Part shown: in pieces, positions 1 to 10,339 of the stretch
How the letters are laid out: every line of letters begins with the position of its first letter
Numbering within the stretch: the stretch's first letter is position 1
Origin: Sipunculus nudus
Lineage: Eukaryota > Annelida > Sipuncula > Golfingiida > Sipunculidae
Assembly: GCA_026874595.1 (NCBI GenBank)
Contig: CM049310.1
Location: 31,931,558 to 31,995,557 of the forward strand
Direction of reading: 5' to 3'
DNA length: 64,000 nucleotides
Program-made: the position numbers and the translations under genes
Notes under the pieces: generated by a model
Told to the model about the DNA's origin: nothing
What the model saw: the letters and a program-made list of their open reading frames with translations, nothing else
Databases searched by the model: none

Positions 1-483
1 ATATACACTGTTGTGCTTACATATATATCAAGGTTAAACTTTAAGGTTAACAGCGAGTTGATTAAGGTCTAAGGTAAGCAATGTTCGCAAAAAGTATGCA
101 GATTTATGTTTAGAATTATATCATTCGCATCTCAAAGATATTTGACTGTCATTGGTTTAAAGTGGAATATTCTAGTACAGGTAAAATGTTGACTTTCAGA
201 TTAGGTAAAGCATTTTAAATTTTGAACGATAAAAAATGGTACAGGGCTACCAGTTTCACCTTTACGACTAATCATTTGAAGCATTGCTGATATAATTTGA
301 AATAGACTTGCATATTTCATGTGTGACTCAGCGCAGCCTTCAAGTTTGTATGATGGCATACACTAACGTATATCCAATAAACAACCACATTATATATATC
401 AGCATTTCCACGTACTAAATATACCACTAGAAAGACATTCATTTCTCTGATCGTGTTAGGACTAATGCAATATCATGTTAGTA
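1..483. other. AT-rich stretch, no gene seen
   Basis: No open frame with recognisable protein similarity, no repeat family I can name and no RNA gene. It precedes the first copy of the local three-copy repeat. Confidence 0.5.
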
Positions 484-664
484 TGTTGTTTAGCTGATGA
501 ACCCTTGCTATAATTGTATCCCGTCACGCAACGGTGCTGAAGTACACGACGTCAACATGTTTTATAATTGATTGCATGACCACTCTGTTTATCTCATTTT
601 ATATTCCTGGGAACACTTACTTCCTTCTCTGAATAAGCTCATAATACGGTCAACGTACCAGTTC
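484..664 (-). repeat. Local ~175-bp repeat, copy 1 (inverted)
   Basis: Read on the minus strand this segment aligns with 899-1031 and 1109-1285. Shared blocks are the GAACTGRTACGTTGA start, TTCCMRGRATATA, GATAAAC, GCAATCAATTATAAAACAT, and CAATTATAGCAAGG near the end. It is the inverted member of the trio and the longest match to copy 3. No coding frame is evident. It could be a small non-autonomous element or a piece of a larger one. Confidence 0.7.
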
Positions 665-898
665 ATTTGAACCATGAAAATGCTTACATAATTTAAATCT
701 GAGGGTTTCGTGACCTGTAATATTGGTAAAATTTGGTTTTGTTTTATTAAATGCTTTAAACCGAAGGAGAGGTTTCTGACAGGATTTGTGGTTTGGTACA
801 ACAATGCATAAAATATTTTATACAGTTATAATTTACTTATTTTAGAATTTAAATGTCATCATCAAGAATATCTTATCATGTAAAAGTAAGACGTAATA

Positions 899-1031
899 AA
901 AGGAAGGAAGTGTTTCCAGGAATATAAAAAGAAATTAACGGAGTGGTAATGCAATCAATTTTTGATGTACATGTACATCAGATACAGATGCGTTTCGAGA
1001 GCACAATAGCAAGGGTTCATCAGTTATACTT
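899..1031 (+). repeat. Local ~175-bp repeat, copy 2
   Basis: Shares AAGGAAGTGTTTCCAGGAATAT, the GGAGTGGTAATGCAATCAATT block and AATAGCAAGGGTTCATCAG with copy 1 read on the opposite strand. It lacks the first part of the unit and its centre has diverged. A 63-residue open frame (943-1134) crosses it and looks accidental. Confidence 0.65.
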
Positions 1032-1108
1032 TAACATTTTAACAGGATCTTCAATTATTCATAACACGACCAGAGAGCTTAACGTATTGTTACTGGTGGT
1101 TTTTATTA

Positions 1109-1285
1109 GAACTGATACGTTGAGCTTATTATGAGCTTTATCAGACGAAGAAGTATATGTTTCCAGGGATATAGAATAAGATAAACGGCGGTGAAGCAAT
1201 CAATTATAAAACATTGTGGCGTACATGCATATTTTTCCAATTTAGCCGAATATTATGAGACAATTATAGCAAGGAATAATTTTTC
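1109..1285 (+). repeat. Local ~175-bp repeat, copy 3
   Basis: Begins GAACTGATACGTTGAGC and ends ACAATTATAGCAAGG, matching copy 1 over nearly the whole unit. Copies 2 and 3 are in direct orientation about 210 bp apart, while copy 1 is inverted to both. Confidence 0.7.
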
Positions 1286-1640
1286 CTGATGTATGGAGTA
1301 CACGTTGAAGTTATCATGTGGATATATATAGAATATACGTCAGGTTATTCGATCAGTTAAACTTGATATCTTGATCCATGAATGGAATATAAAGCCTATT
1401 TCAGATTATGATATCAGCAAGTTTGATTCCGAGATTCATCCAATATTTTCCCCTGAGCAAAAATGTGTAGGTGACAACAAACACACATATATTATTTTTC
1501 TTTCAATAATGAGCAAAATATTGTATATTATCAGCAATTTTAAATATATTAGGTCACGGACAATTTTAGAGAATGGTTTTAATTAAATAATTAAATTATT
1601 TTAATTTAAATACATATATAAATAGAGAGAAAGAGAGATA

Positions 1641-1747
1641 GAAATCGGAAGATTATGGGTTCGAATCCCATAGGCAGTGAACCGACTTTTCTTTGTATTC
1701 TAGTTCCATCCCTGTATACAATGAACCAGCATATTATTCATACATCT

Positions 1748-1750
<3 letters not shown>
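1641..1750 (+). mobile_element. tRNA-derived SINE fragment, family 2
   Basis: Positions 1658-1668 read GGTTCGAATCC, a perfect RNA polymerase III B box. The following 80 bases (CCGACTTTTCTTTGTATTC ... AATGAACCAGCATATTATTCATACATC) align with 21205-21285. Both copies run into CT and TA microsatellites, which looks like the 3' tail of the family. The A-box half is not recognisable, so the copy is 5'-truncated. Confidence 0.6.

Positions 1751-1822
<72 letters not shown>
1751..1822. repeat. (CT)n then (TA)n microsatellite
   Basis: About 21 CT units are followed by about 14 TA units, directly after the SINE tail. It probably grew from the tail of that SINE. Confidence 0.95.
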
Positions 1823-1825
<3 letters not shown>

Positions 1826-2151
1826 TACACATATATATGTGATGAAACTATTTTCCAATTAATGATAGTCTAATTAGCAGTTTAACTGAATCTGGAATAA
1901 AGAAATGGATATATCATTGGTATTCTGTTAGTTATTATAAACATTACAAAAAGGACCATAATAATATTATATGACCGTTTAGAATATTATATTAGACGAG
2001 GAAATAAAGCTTACGCAAAAAAATCAAAAACATAAGATCAAAAGATTCAGTAAAAGGCAGTGCCATTTGCAGTAGGAATGTAGTAAAAATTTATTTAAAA
2101 CAGCTGATGATATATACATTATTTGCTCAAGATTGGAAGGACAACTAGGAT

Positions 2152-2207
<56 letters not shown>
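2152..2207. repeat. (CA)n then (TA)n microsatellite
   Basis: About 13 CA units pass directly into about 14 TA units. The 80-residue minus-strand open frame over it is a microsatellite artefact. Confidence 0.95.
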
Positions 2208-2210
<3 letters not shown>

Positions 2211-2573
2211 GAAAAACACTGCTTCCCTAGGGTTAACCTAGACCGAAACTCGAGCCAGAGGGGCAAACTAGTAACTAAATTAACATCAAAGGTAAGGATT
2301 CAGGACTGACCTAGAGGCATCGTCCGGGTTCAAAAACCGTCAAGGATCTATAAAAATGGAAAAAATCAATTCAGGTAAGGACATTAAATCGAAATAGCCT
2401 GGGATATATGGTGGTGAACGACGTGAGCAACACGAACATCTTGGGCCACTAAACGTCGCATCACGTACAAGTACAGCAAGTGCGTGGAGTTCAAGTACAG
2501 CAAGCCAGAGGCTTATTTACAAATAGGGCATGCTTAATTTCAATCCAGACAAAGGACTGCAGTTGCTCTGTAT

Positions 2574-2607
2574 CATGACTGAGACTGATTGCGCCGTCTC
2601 AGTCATG
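2574..2607. repeat. Perfect 12-bp inverted repeat (hairpin)
   Basis: CATGACTGAGAC at 2574-2585 is exactly reverse-complemented by GTCTCAGTCATG at 2596-2607, with a 10-base loop. The sequence from 2208 to 2824 around it shows no gene. Confidence 0.85.
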
Positions 2608-2824
2608 GGCTTTACATAAGGCAAATTATCTGCAGTACGACACTCACCAGAGTCTCATATAATGAAAGGATGCATATTTAACATATGGACCATTTAGACA
2701 ATGTAACATACTGCGATGGAAACCTCCGATGATATATTATATTATGGCTGCTTACTCATTTCTTTATATGACACAGCATTCATAATTTATGGCTGTAATA
2801 CAAGCAAGGTCAAAAGTATTTATT

Positions 2825-3049
2825 TCACGCTAGAATACAGCCGGTCTCTGATTGGTTCACTGTAGTGAACATTACCGTAAGGGACTTGCAGCTTGTCAAA
2901 TCATCGAGACTAGTTCCTGTGTCAATCAATGTAGCCAGCGTTGTATGGGATAATAGCCGTACATAGCGGCAACAAGGACGCAAAGCCCTCCGTTCACGTT
3001 TATAATGTGGGAGTTTAACGTAAGTTTGAAGTAAACATTCAAGTAGCAT
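2825..3049 (-). pseudogene. Possible retropepsin-like fragment
   Basis: A 74-codon minus-strand frame contains TLIDTGTSLDDL at residues 40-51, which resembles the active-site D-T-G motif of retroelement aspartic proteases. There is no second conserved block, no flanking gag or RT on this strand, and the similarity is short. It may be the stub of another LTR element opposite to the one beginning near 3.9 kb, or coincidence. Confidence 0.2.
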
Positions 3050-3822
3050 GTGTCATGATATCCAATTAAATAAAAATGGTACACTTGTGTGTATTATGTG
3101 CATTTAAAAAAGTTTATTTTCGGCGGTTCAGTTTTTATTGTGCGCGGTGGTCTTCAGATAAATCACTGGTTCCCAAACCCACGACGTTGAATGACTGAAA
3201 GGAATTTGAACTCGTGACCACGACCAGGACTGCAGTGGATATTACGTTTTGAACTAGATCATGGTGTGTTTGAATATTGATCAAGAGGACTGATTAAGAA
3301 AGACTCGAAAATACTCCTTCAGGAAAATTCTTAGACATAACTGTTTGTATAAATTTAGTTTTCCTTCTAATTGTTTTTTTACTACATGTTAAATACCGTT
3401 TTATAGCCAAGGAACGTGGACGTAGATCACAGGAAAGACAGGGCATCCTTGGTGAGTAACTTGTACATTTCTGATCTTTCTGTGTGATATGTCATCATAT
3501 TTAGTTTTAGGTTACATGATCACCAGTTCATCTGAGGGTCATATCCTTTAGTGGCTTGTCGGAATTGTCAAATGGTCTTTGAGCTTTTGCGGTTAGGCTT
3601 ATCATAAAATCTAAAATAGACAGCGCCAATAAAAAAACACTGTTCTCTATACCTCAAGTTTTATTGGTCATCAATAAGATTTAAATAACAGAGGACGAAC
3701 AGGTCTAGCGTTCTAGACATGAAATTACGCATTTTATAGTACACTCATTAAGATTCTATGTAAATCAATAACTCGAGTTTGTCAATTTGGGGGAAGCTTG
3801 AAACTTAGTTAACAAACATGAG
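3050..3822. other. No gene recognised; possible leader or LTR of the downstream gypsy element
   Basis: I see no coding frame or named repeat. If the gypsy relic downstream kept its 5' LTR it would lie here, but I could not match it to any sequence beyond the RNase H relic near 9.1 kb. Confidence 0.3.
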
Positions 3823-3862
3823 GTCACTGCGTCAGTATATCTGTCACTGCGCCAGTATATCT
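3823..3862. repeat. 20-bp tandem duplication
   Basis: GTCACTGCGTCAGTATATCT is followed at once by the same 20-mer with one T-to-C change. Confidence 0.9.
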
Positions 3863-3926
3863 GGCTCAGTTAAGAGGGGGGAAATTATTTGGGGACGAGG
3901 GAAGCCCAGATTGCGGTAAGCAAGTC

Positions 3927-4078
3927 GGTAGCTGCACAAGGGGGCAGTCAGTTTAATAACCAGTCGTAAATAGCGATAACATGGTCGCAACGGGGTTAAA
4001 AGTTTGTAACTGCAACAGGGAGCTATCAGTTTAATACCCCCTTAAGTAGCGATATTATGGTCGTGAGGGGTTAAAAGT
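3927..4078. repeat. ~76-bp tandem duplication ahead of the gag relic
   Basis: Two adjacent units share GTARCTGCA, CAGTTTAATA, TAGCGATA and GGTTAAAAG blocks in the same order (3927-4003 and 4004-4078). They lie in the untranslated leader position of the gypsy relic. Confidence 0.75.
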
Positions 4079-4255
4079 ACAAGTATATCAGACCACGTGG
4101 TCACGTGATAAGAGGTGGCAGAAGGCCAGCCTGCTTATCATTGCAAGTCACCGGTTTTGGATAGTCGTTGTCTTTCTTAATTAAAAAAAAAAGAAAAAAA
4201 AGCGAAAAGCTTAGTGCAGCATATGCGAACTAGAAAAAAAAAAGATTATAGTAAA

Positions 4256-5105
4256 ATGTCTGACAGAGATCAGTTACAAGGCGAGGGGTCTCAAACCGAA
4301 GGCCAACCAGTAGACCAACCTAGTGTACCGGGAGGGTGCGACACGGAAAACTAGTCAGGGGGGAACCTTGAGAGAATCGTAAACCCCATATGGGCAAGAT
4401 CACAACGACCGCCTTTTTCCAAGAGGCTAGTATGAGAGAAAAAGAGAAATGTATAGAGAAGAGCAGGAAAGGCAGGACAATTTTAGGTTGAGACATCTAC
4501 AGATCGAGCAAGGCATGTGAAGCATTTTTCTCCTCTCGCTAGAAGGGGCAACCACGTTAGGAAAGTTTATCTGCCAGACTGGGGTGGGGGGGGGGGGGGG
4601 GAAACGAGATTTAAAAAAAAACAGTGGGTAGGGCGTTTGGTGCCTTTACTTCCCGAAAGAGCTCAAGCCATTTATAATCTGATACCTGTAGAGTAGGCAA
4701 ATGATTATGAGCTTCTTACAAAAGAGCTACTAGACAATGTTCCATCTCTCCTCTAGTTTACCACAAGAATTTCTTAAGATGATCTAAGAGGCCAAGCGAG
4801 ATCTATACGGAGTTCGTAAAAACATCTTAGGGAACAGTTACACCTGTGTTGTGGTACCACAGGTGGAGGAGTTAGACATGGAGGAATTGCTGCTCAGGTA
4901 TAGGTTTGATATGCAATTGCCTGACGAAATTAACCTACTTATTGTATTCAAGGGGGCAGCTACTCTGCAGGAATGTGTCACCCTGGCAGATCAGTATGTT
5001 ATAAATAAACAGTTAATGGCTAAGACCAGGTCATGGACCAGCCAAAAGCCAAGGGAAACCCAGCCGCGCGTAAGCCAGGTGGAAAGCCAAGACCTAAGGG
5101 GGAGG
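4256..5105 (+). pseudogene. gag: gag relic of gypsy element 1
   Basis: An ATG at 4256 opens a frame rich in Gln, Gly and Pro that stops after about 30 codons. Further on, broken frames give VGRLVPLLPERAQAIYNLIP (near 4630) and a VEELDMEELLLRYRFDMQLP segment continuing to ATLQECVTLADQYV (4860-5000). These fit the capsid-like core of gypsy Gag, with its LL...AQ..Y and LADQY signatures. A polyG run (4586-4601) and several stops interrupt it, and no zinc knuckle survives. It cannot make a capsid protein. Confidence 0.7.
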
Positions 5106-5398
5106 TAATACTATATTCACCAGTAGAAATATCGAGCACAGGGAACAGCAAACGCTTTTGCACGTTTTTGAGAGGAGGGGTAATGATAGGCAAGAGGATT
5201 TTTTCTTTCCCTAAATTTTCTTGTAGAAGGGATCTAGACCAGATTTACCCCCTAACGTCCCCAGTTTTACCCCCAAAAAGTGAATCTCAACAGGGATTGG
5301 CAGGGTTAGTGGCCCAATTCTAGCCTGCTTACACAGAACGGGATACTATTGACCGACTCTATGGGGCATACACAGGAAAGGCAACGGTCTAGAGAGGG

Positions 5399-5710
5399 TC
5401 ACCTACAGTTATGTATCTGCGGAACACAGGGTCCACACTTTGTGCCATAGCCCCTGAGTCTCCGAAGGGAGTAATTCCCAAACTTATGGGCGAAAGAGTC
5501 ATTTTCCGGGGAATAAACAATATGACTGGGACGTATCCCTCAACTAAGGTCACGATATACAGTAATATGTACGAGGGACCTATAACGACCGTCGTGGTAA
5601 GCCTCTCGCCTCTTCCGGGCATAGATTTGCTATTAGGGAATGACCTCTTTGCCCAGGCTCATGATTTACATAAACCATGTGGAGTTATTACTAGGGCTCA
5701 ATCAAAGTAG
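5399..5710 (+). pseudogene. Protease relic of gypsy element 1, catalytic Asp lost
   Basis: The frame reads YLRNTGSTLCAI near its start and PLPGIDLLLGNDL about 60 residues later. These are the active-site and flap-to-core landmarks of gypsy retropepsins, where R-D-T-G and G-x-D-x-L-L-G-N-D-L are expected. The catalytic aspartate is asparagine here (AAC codon), so the product would be inactive. The domain is otherwise open for about 100 codons, the best preserved block of this element. Confidence 0.75.
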
Positions 5711-6009
5711 GAGGATGAATCCATGGGTGACCCAGATTCTGGTCTGCTATGGGACAACCAGTTAGAAGAAACTACGGATAACTCGGGGGATACAAATGGG
5801 GGAAATGATGAGGAAGTAGTTGTATTGCAGAATACGGAGATCCCTAAGGGAGTATCTCAGAGGTATTGAAAGATCCATTACATTTGAATCCAACAGAGTT
5901 GAAAGCCGCACAGGGGGCTGATCCAACATGGGACCCATCATTGGGGGGGGGGGGGGGGGGCGGCAGATGGGGAAGTCAGTTCGGATGGTCAATTTGTAGA
6001 TCAAGGAAA
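5711..6009 (+). other. Linker between protease and integrase, no RT present
   Basis: About 300 bases join the protease end to the integrase N-terminal region. They hold an 18-base polyG run (5943-5960) and no trace of an RT motif. The gap is too short for RT plus RNase H, which supports the unusual domain order. Confidence 0.6.
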
Positions 6010-6770
6010 AGGGTTGCTTATGTATCGAGATAGAGCTAAGCAGGTCTCTAGCACAATGGAAGGTTCGGAACCAGTAAATGATCCAACGGCCATACCCTTG
6101 GGAATTTTTGAAATGTGCACTTGTTGACATCACAGCAGGGCACTTAGTAAATCAAAGGACGGTAGCAAAACTAAAACTAAAACGTCACTTCACATTGCCA
6201 GGTATAAGACGGGATTGTACTGATTCGCTCTAGGGGATGCGGGCCATGTCAGAGAAATGGGGTACAAGCACTGACAGCTCCTCTGAAACCGCTTCCGGTT
6301 GTAGGTAAGCCCTTGGAATATATTAGTACATATTTTATAGGTCGTATGCCCGCTAATAAGACAAGAAACCGATACATTCTGAATATAATCGATCACGTAT
6401 GTAGAAAAAAAGCGATTCCTAAGGCGGATGCTGAGCATGCAAAGGCATTTTTTCTCGAAGTTGTTAAAAGACAGGGGGGGGGGCACCTTTGTAAGCGAGG
6501 TGTTTCAAACCTTCATCAAGGAAGTAGGCGTACGGCAACTCCTGACTTGTAGCTACAGACCTCCGAGTAATGGCACTATTAAGAAAGCTAATGGGACTCT
6601 TGAAGCAATGTTTAAAGTTGCATTTGAAAACTCCACCAATTAGTGGGATATAATGCTAGCTTGGCTGCTATTAGCCTTCCGCAGCGCCCCACAAAACAGC
6701 ACAGGTTACAGCCCATCCTTCCTAATGTATGGACGTGAACCTGAGGGCCCTCAGGATTAAAACATGACCA
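6010..6770 (+). pseudogene. Integrase relic (zinc-binding and core) of gypsy element 1
   Basis: Frames give AGHLVNQRTVAKLK with LPGIRRDC (zinc-binding region, 6130-6215), then EYISTYFIGRMP, NRYILNIIDH and KAIPKADAEHAKAFF (core, 6316-6470), then YRPPSNGTIKKANGTLEAMF and LAFRSAPQNSTGYSPSFLMYG (6555-6735). This is the order expected of a retroviral-type integrase. The first catalytic Asp is Tyr (6331), the Glu is Lys (6581), and the second Asp region is lost around a polyG run (6474-6483). The enzyme is dead at all three active-site positions. Confidence 0.8.
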
Positions 6771-6837
6771 ATTGATAGGCAATGGTGGATCATCGGAGAT
6801 GCCTATAGGCGATTTGGTCAATCAGTTATTACATAAG

Positions 6838-7697
6838 CTTTTTTTTGAAAGATTTAATTTATACAAGATAGTACAGAATACACAGTGATCATGAAGTGAA
6901 TTAAGAGTATCAGAGGGACTGAGCGCAAGCCTGAAGGCTTAGGTTTGCCCGTTCCCATGTCATACAGAATTATAAATTATTTACAGTATTGACAAAAGTT
7001 CACTTGATGACAGTTGTTTACACACTAATGATAATGGTTGAGGTTATGTAGAGAGAGGATAGGATAAAAAACTGATTGATATAATGGCACAGAGGCTTAC
7101 TGGAATGCAGAGGAGAGTATTTTTATATCGGATGAAGAGGAAGAGGGGATAATGGATTGTTGTTTCTATGGTAGAGATTTATTACAAACGGAAGAGTTTA
7201 ACTACAAATGGAGGTTTGCTGTTAGATTTGGCTATCACCATTTTAATATTGTTATTATTATGATAATTTTATATTAATATTTTGTAAATTTTGCCTTAAA
7301 GCGCTTTCTTTTATCAATAAATAATATTAATTGCTCAAATAGTTTGGTGTTGTATTTTGTGTCCTTTTCTATATCTCCAAATAATAATGTCGGACAGGTT
7401 AGTATACTGGTAAGTAGTTATTCCTTTGGGCAGTGAAGAGAGGACATTGCAGTAAGAAGTGTTTTTCATGTTCTATTAAGTTACCGCATTGACAAGACTT
7501 GTTCTCAGGTAGATGACGTAGAAACATATGATAGTTTAAGTTACTGCATTTCATTTTGAGGCGGCATGAATTATTTGAAAATACCGTGTTCCTATATTAT
7601 AATACTGATGTGTTTTGATATTTCCAAGTATTTTTAGTTTTAATGTTCTTGGTGATAATAATTTTCTCTTTCCACTATCAAGAGAGTTCCGCTGTAG
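6838..7697 (-). mobile_element. 5'-truncated LINE inserted in the integrase relic
   Basis: Read on the minus strand, 7700-7390 encodes the end of a LINE ORF2: KMKCSNLNYHMFLRHLP followed by a CxCG...EHEKHFLLQCPLF cysteine-histidine motif. This matches the same region of the LINE at 46.7-46.9 kb. It is followed by an AT-rich 3' untranslated stretch and ends at a T-run (6841-6848), the tail read from the other strand. The integrase frame stops before it and resumes after it, so it is a later insertion. I found no clear target duplication. Confidence 0.7.
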
Positions 7698-7960
7698 GAC
7701 TGATTGGTATGACTGACGGCATCAGGTCAAACAAGTTAGATTTAGGCCAGGTGACTTGGTACTTCTTCAACCCCCAGATGGAGTAATTCATTGGTAGGAG
7801 CATTGCAAGGCCTATTTCCCGTAAAAGAACAATTTGGCAGCCAATCTTATATTGTCCCCACGTCCGGACAAGCGCATAAACAAGCGCTATTTATATGTAA
7901 ATGTCATGCGGGCATGGACCAGTCGGGATAGCCCTCCCGTTACTATAATAACCGGATCAG
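7698..7960 (+). pseudogene. Integrase C-terminal domain relic of gypsy element 1
   Basis: After the LINE the frame resumes with DWYDRRHQVKQ and VRFRPGDLVLLLQPPDG, then GALQGLFPVKEQFG and SYIVPTSGQAHKQ, then YVNVMRAW in shifted frames. The GDLVLL, G-P/L-F-V and VN..RAW blocks mark the integrase C-terminal (GPY/F-like) domain. Two frameshifts are needed to follow it. Confidence 0.75.
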
Positions 7961-8109
7961 CTTCCGAACAGACGATAGGTAACGTGATGGATGACAAGCT
8001 GCGGATATAAAGATGAAATACAATCCCGGTAATCACAGTTTTCGGGATTGTTCGCCCAGCGGGCAGCTGACCGATATAAGTCTTCTCACATGGCCGATAA
8101 GTTGATGTC

Positions 8110-8930
8110 AACAAGCAGCTGTTAAAGCAACATGCAAAGAGTTTTTCGGCACAGCTAGGGCGCTTTAAAGGGGTCATACTTGATATTGATGTAGGTGACG
8201 TTCGCCCATTAGGCAACATTTCTATAAGGGGGATTCGTATCCGTTGCCACTGTTGGACGATATGATAGATAGGATAGTCGGTGCTTGGGTTTTGACCACA
8301 TTGGAATTGGTCAAGGCTTGCTGGTAAATTGAATTGACCCTTAGAGCCAGCAAAATCTCAGCCTTGATCACACTTTTTGGTCAATATGTGTTTATCACCA
8401 TGAATCTTTGAATAAAGATTGCATCAATGGTTTTCAGACAGCGATTAACCAAATTATGGAGGGTCTAGATTTTCTGCCGCATATATCGATGATGTGTCTA
8501 TATTGTCAAATTCCCGTGATGATCATCTAAAACACCTGGAGCTATTTTGCAATAGGCTAAGGGACCATCCGGATACCCTGAATGCATTAACGTGTATTAC
8601 AGGACGGGCTTAAGTACTGTATTTAGGATACCAAATAGGGTCTTGGGTGGTAGCTCCTATAGAAACTAAAATCTAAGACATCGAGAAGATTTCAAGGCCA
8701 CAGACAAGGAAAAAGTTACGTAGCTTTCTAGGGATGGTAGGTGTCTACCGTCGTTTCATTCCCTACTTCTCTGATATAGCAACCCCGTTATCATATTGCC
8801 TGAAGGGCAGTCGGCGATGGAACCTAGCGGCCAAATGGGACTCGGCATGCCAAGAGACATTTAAGCATTTAAAAGATTGTCAAATGAGAAGGCCGGTCCT
8901 TAAAGCTCCTGATTTGCCAAGTCATTAGAA
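8110..8930 (+). pseudogene. Reverse transcriptase relic of gypsy element 1
   Basis: The N-terminal region reads LLKQHAKSFSAQLGRFKGV and DIDVGDVRPLG (8115-8210). DSYPLPLLDDMIDRI follows near 8235, then LELVKACW in place of the usual LDLVKGYW. The catalytic loop is AAYIDDVSILSNS near 8480, with both aspartates kept. The connection region gives LRSFLGMVGVYRRFIPYFSDIATPL (8715-8795). Stops and shifts separate the blocks. The domain lies downstream of integrase. Confidence 0.8.
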
Positions 8931-9108
8931 CTTTACATGGACGCCTTCCAGAATAGATTTGCGGCTATTCTCACCCAAAACGAGGATGGCACTCCGAAAC
9001 CGGTGTCATTTTACTTGCAATATTTACTCTCCCGTGAGCAAAATTACACCACCATTGAAAAGGAATTACTGGCCATGATGGCCGGTTCGGAAATTTGTTG
9101 ATGTATGA
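8931..9108 (+). pseudogene. RNase H relic of gypsy element 1
   Basis: LYMDAFQNRFAAILTQ, PKPVSFYLQYLLSREQNYTT and IEKELLAMMA are the first half of a gypsy RNase H (typically Y-x-D-A-S, then P-V, then E-x-N-Y-T-T-I-E-K-E). The first catalytic Asp is present. The frame is one shift away from the RT frame and breaks off before the second half of the domain. Confidence 0.75.
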
Positions 9109-9115
9109 AAGTTTT

Positions 9116-10339
9116 GGCTCATCACTTATCTAGAGCGATTACCAGTCACTAGTCTGGCTCCGCCGTTGCACTTCGTCCAATCAGCGTGTTTGGCGATCGG
9201 CAATGGCTCCGTCCGAGTAGGAACTAGAATTTAGAATTTACGAATTATACGAATTACGCTTATCAGTCTATTACCTGCCCTTAGCAGATTACGCTCTCAC
9301 AGTGTAATTTTGTGTGTTGGCATGTTGGTAGGATTACATAAAAACTGCTTTCATCAGAACATTCCGCAGGGGTATGATATGGACCAGGGAAGGGTAATTC
9401 AATTTTGGTGTGGACCCTTGTTAAAAAGACAATCTCCTTAGGTTGTCCTCCAGTTGCTGATTGGATTCTAACGACGTTTCTGGATATATTAGGAAGTTAT
9501 TCAAGCAAGAAGGTATTTCTGATCTGGTAATTCGATAACTGTTATCAGCTAGTTCGGTGGACTTGCTTAAAACGGTAAGGTGTGTGTGTGTGTGTTATTT
9601 GACATTAATGCAGTGAACCTCACTCGTCAAGTTGAATAATTAAAATAAAATTAGATTTTTTTATTTTATATGCCGACCTGTTAGTGAACATGATAACCTT
9701 TATTTATTCTGCGTCGATAACACATGGTACATATTATTATAGACCACTAAGAGATCGTCGAACATATATAAATTCATAAACAATAACATACATGAATGAA
9801 TCTTGTAACTCTGACATCCTAACATTATATATATAGTATAATAATATGCACACGTAATACAACAGAGGAAACTCCCAAACTGTGAATATCACAAACTAAA
9901 TGAGCCAACATGTACATCATAATAACAATAATTCAACAAATATAGAATCCTATGCATGTTCGTTCTTTATATGAATTAGAAATCTTTTAATACGTGTTTA
10001 TAAAATAATTACATATTTGAAACAAAATATTTTATGTAAGTAATTACCAAAATCAACCCCTCTAAACAGATTTGTTACTTTATGTTAGGTCATCAAGGGT
10101 AAGCATATTCTTTAGGGAAGACATTGGGATAACACACGTATAGGTCGGACAGTAAAGGAGAATTTTCGCGGGGTCTTCTTCGTCATTTTTATGGACAATA
10201 ATTAAGTACTTGGTTGACACCTTTGTTCATACCAGCCTGTGATGTCGTCATCACGAGCTTTCTGATGCTCAAATGAACAATGGTACTTGTCTGTTGAAAA
10301 GTAACATTTTGAAGGGTTTTGAAAGACTGTGAGTGCCAC
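9116..10339. other. No gene seen; short (TG)n at 9581-9595
   Basis: If gypsy element 1 kept a 3' LTR it would start here, but I could not pair it with an upstream copy. The rest is AT-rich with no recognisable frame. Confidence 0.4.

Larger units (their letters stand above)
3870..9115 (+). mobile_element. Ty3/gypsy retrotransposon relic, order gag-PR-IN-RT-RH
   Basis: Broken blocks of every retroelement domain lie on one strand: gag, protease, integrase zinc-binding and core, integrase C-terminus, RT, RNase H. The order is unusual because integrase precedes RT, as in the Gmr1-like clade of Ty3/gypsy elements and in Ty1/copia; most Ty3/gypsy elements have integrase last. All frames carry stops and shifts, several catalytic residues are lost, and a LINE has inserted within integrase. 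No LTR pair could be matched, so both outer limits are estimates. Two abutting fragments could mimic the order, but the integrase C-terminus runs into an RT N-terminal region at natural spacing. Confidence 0.8.
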
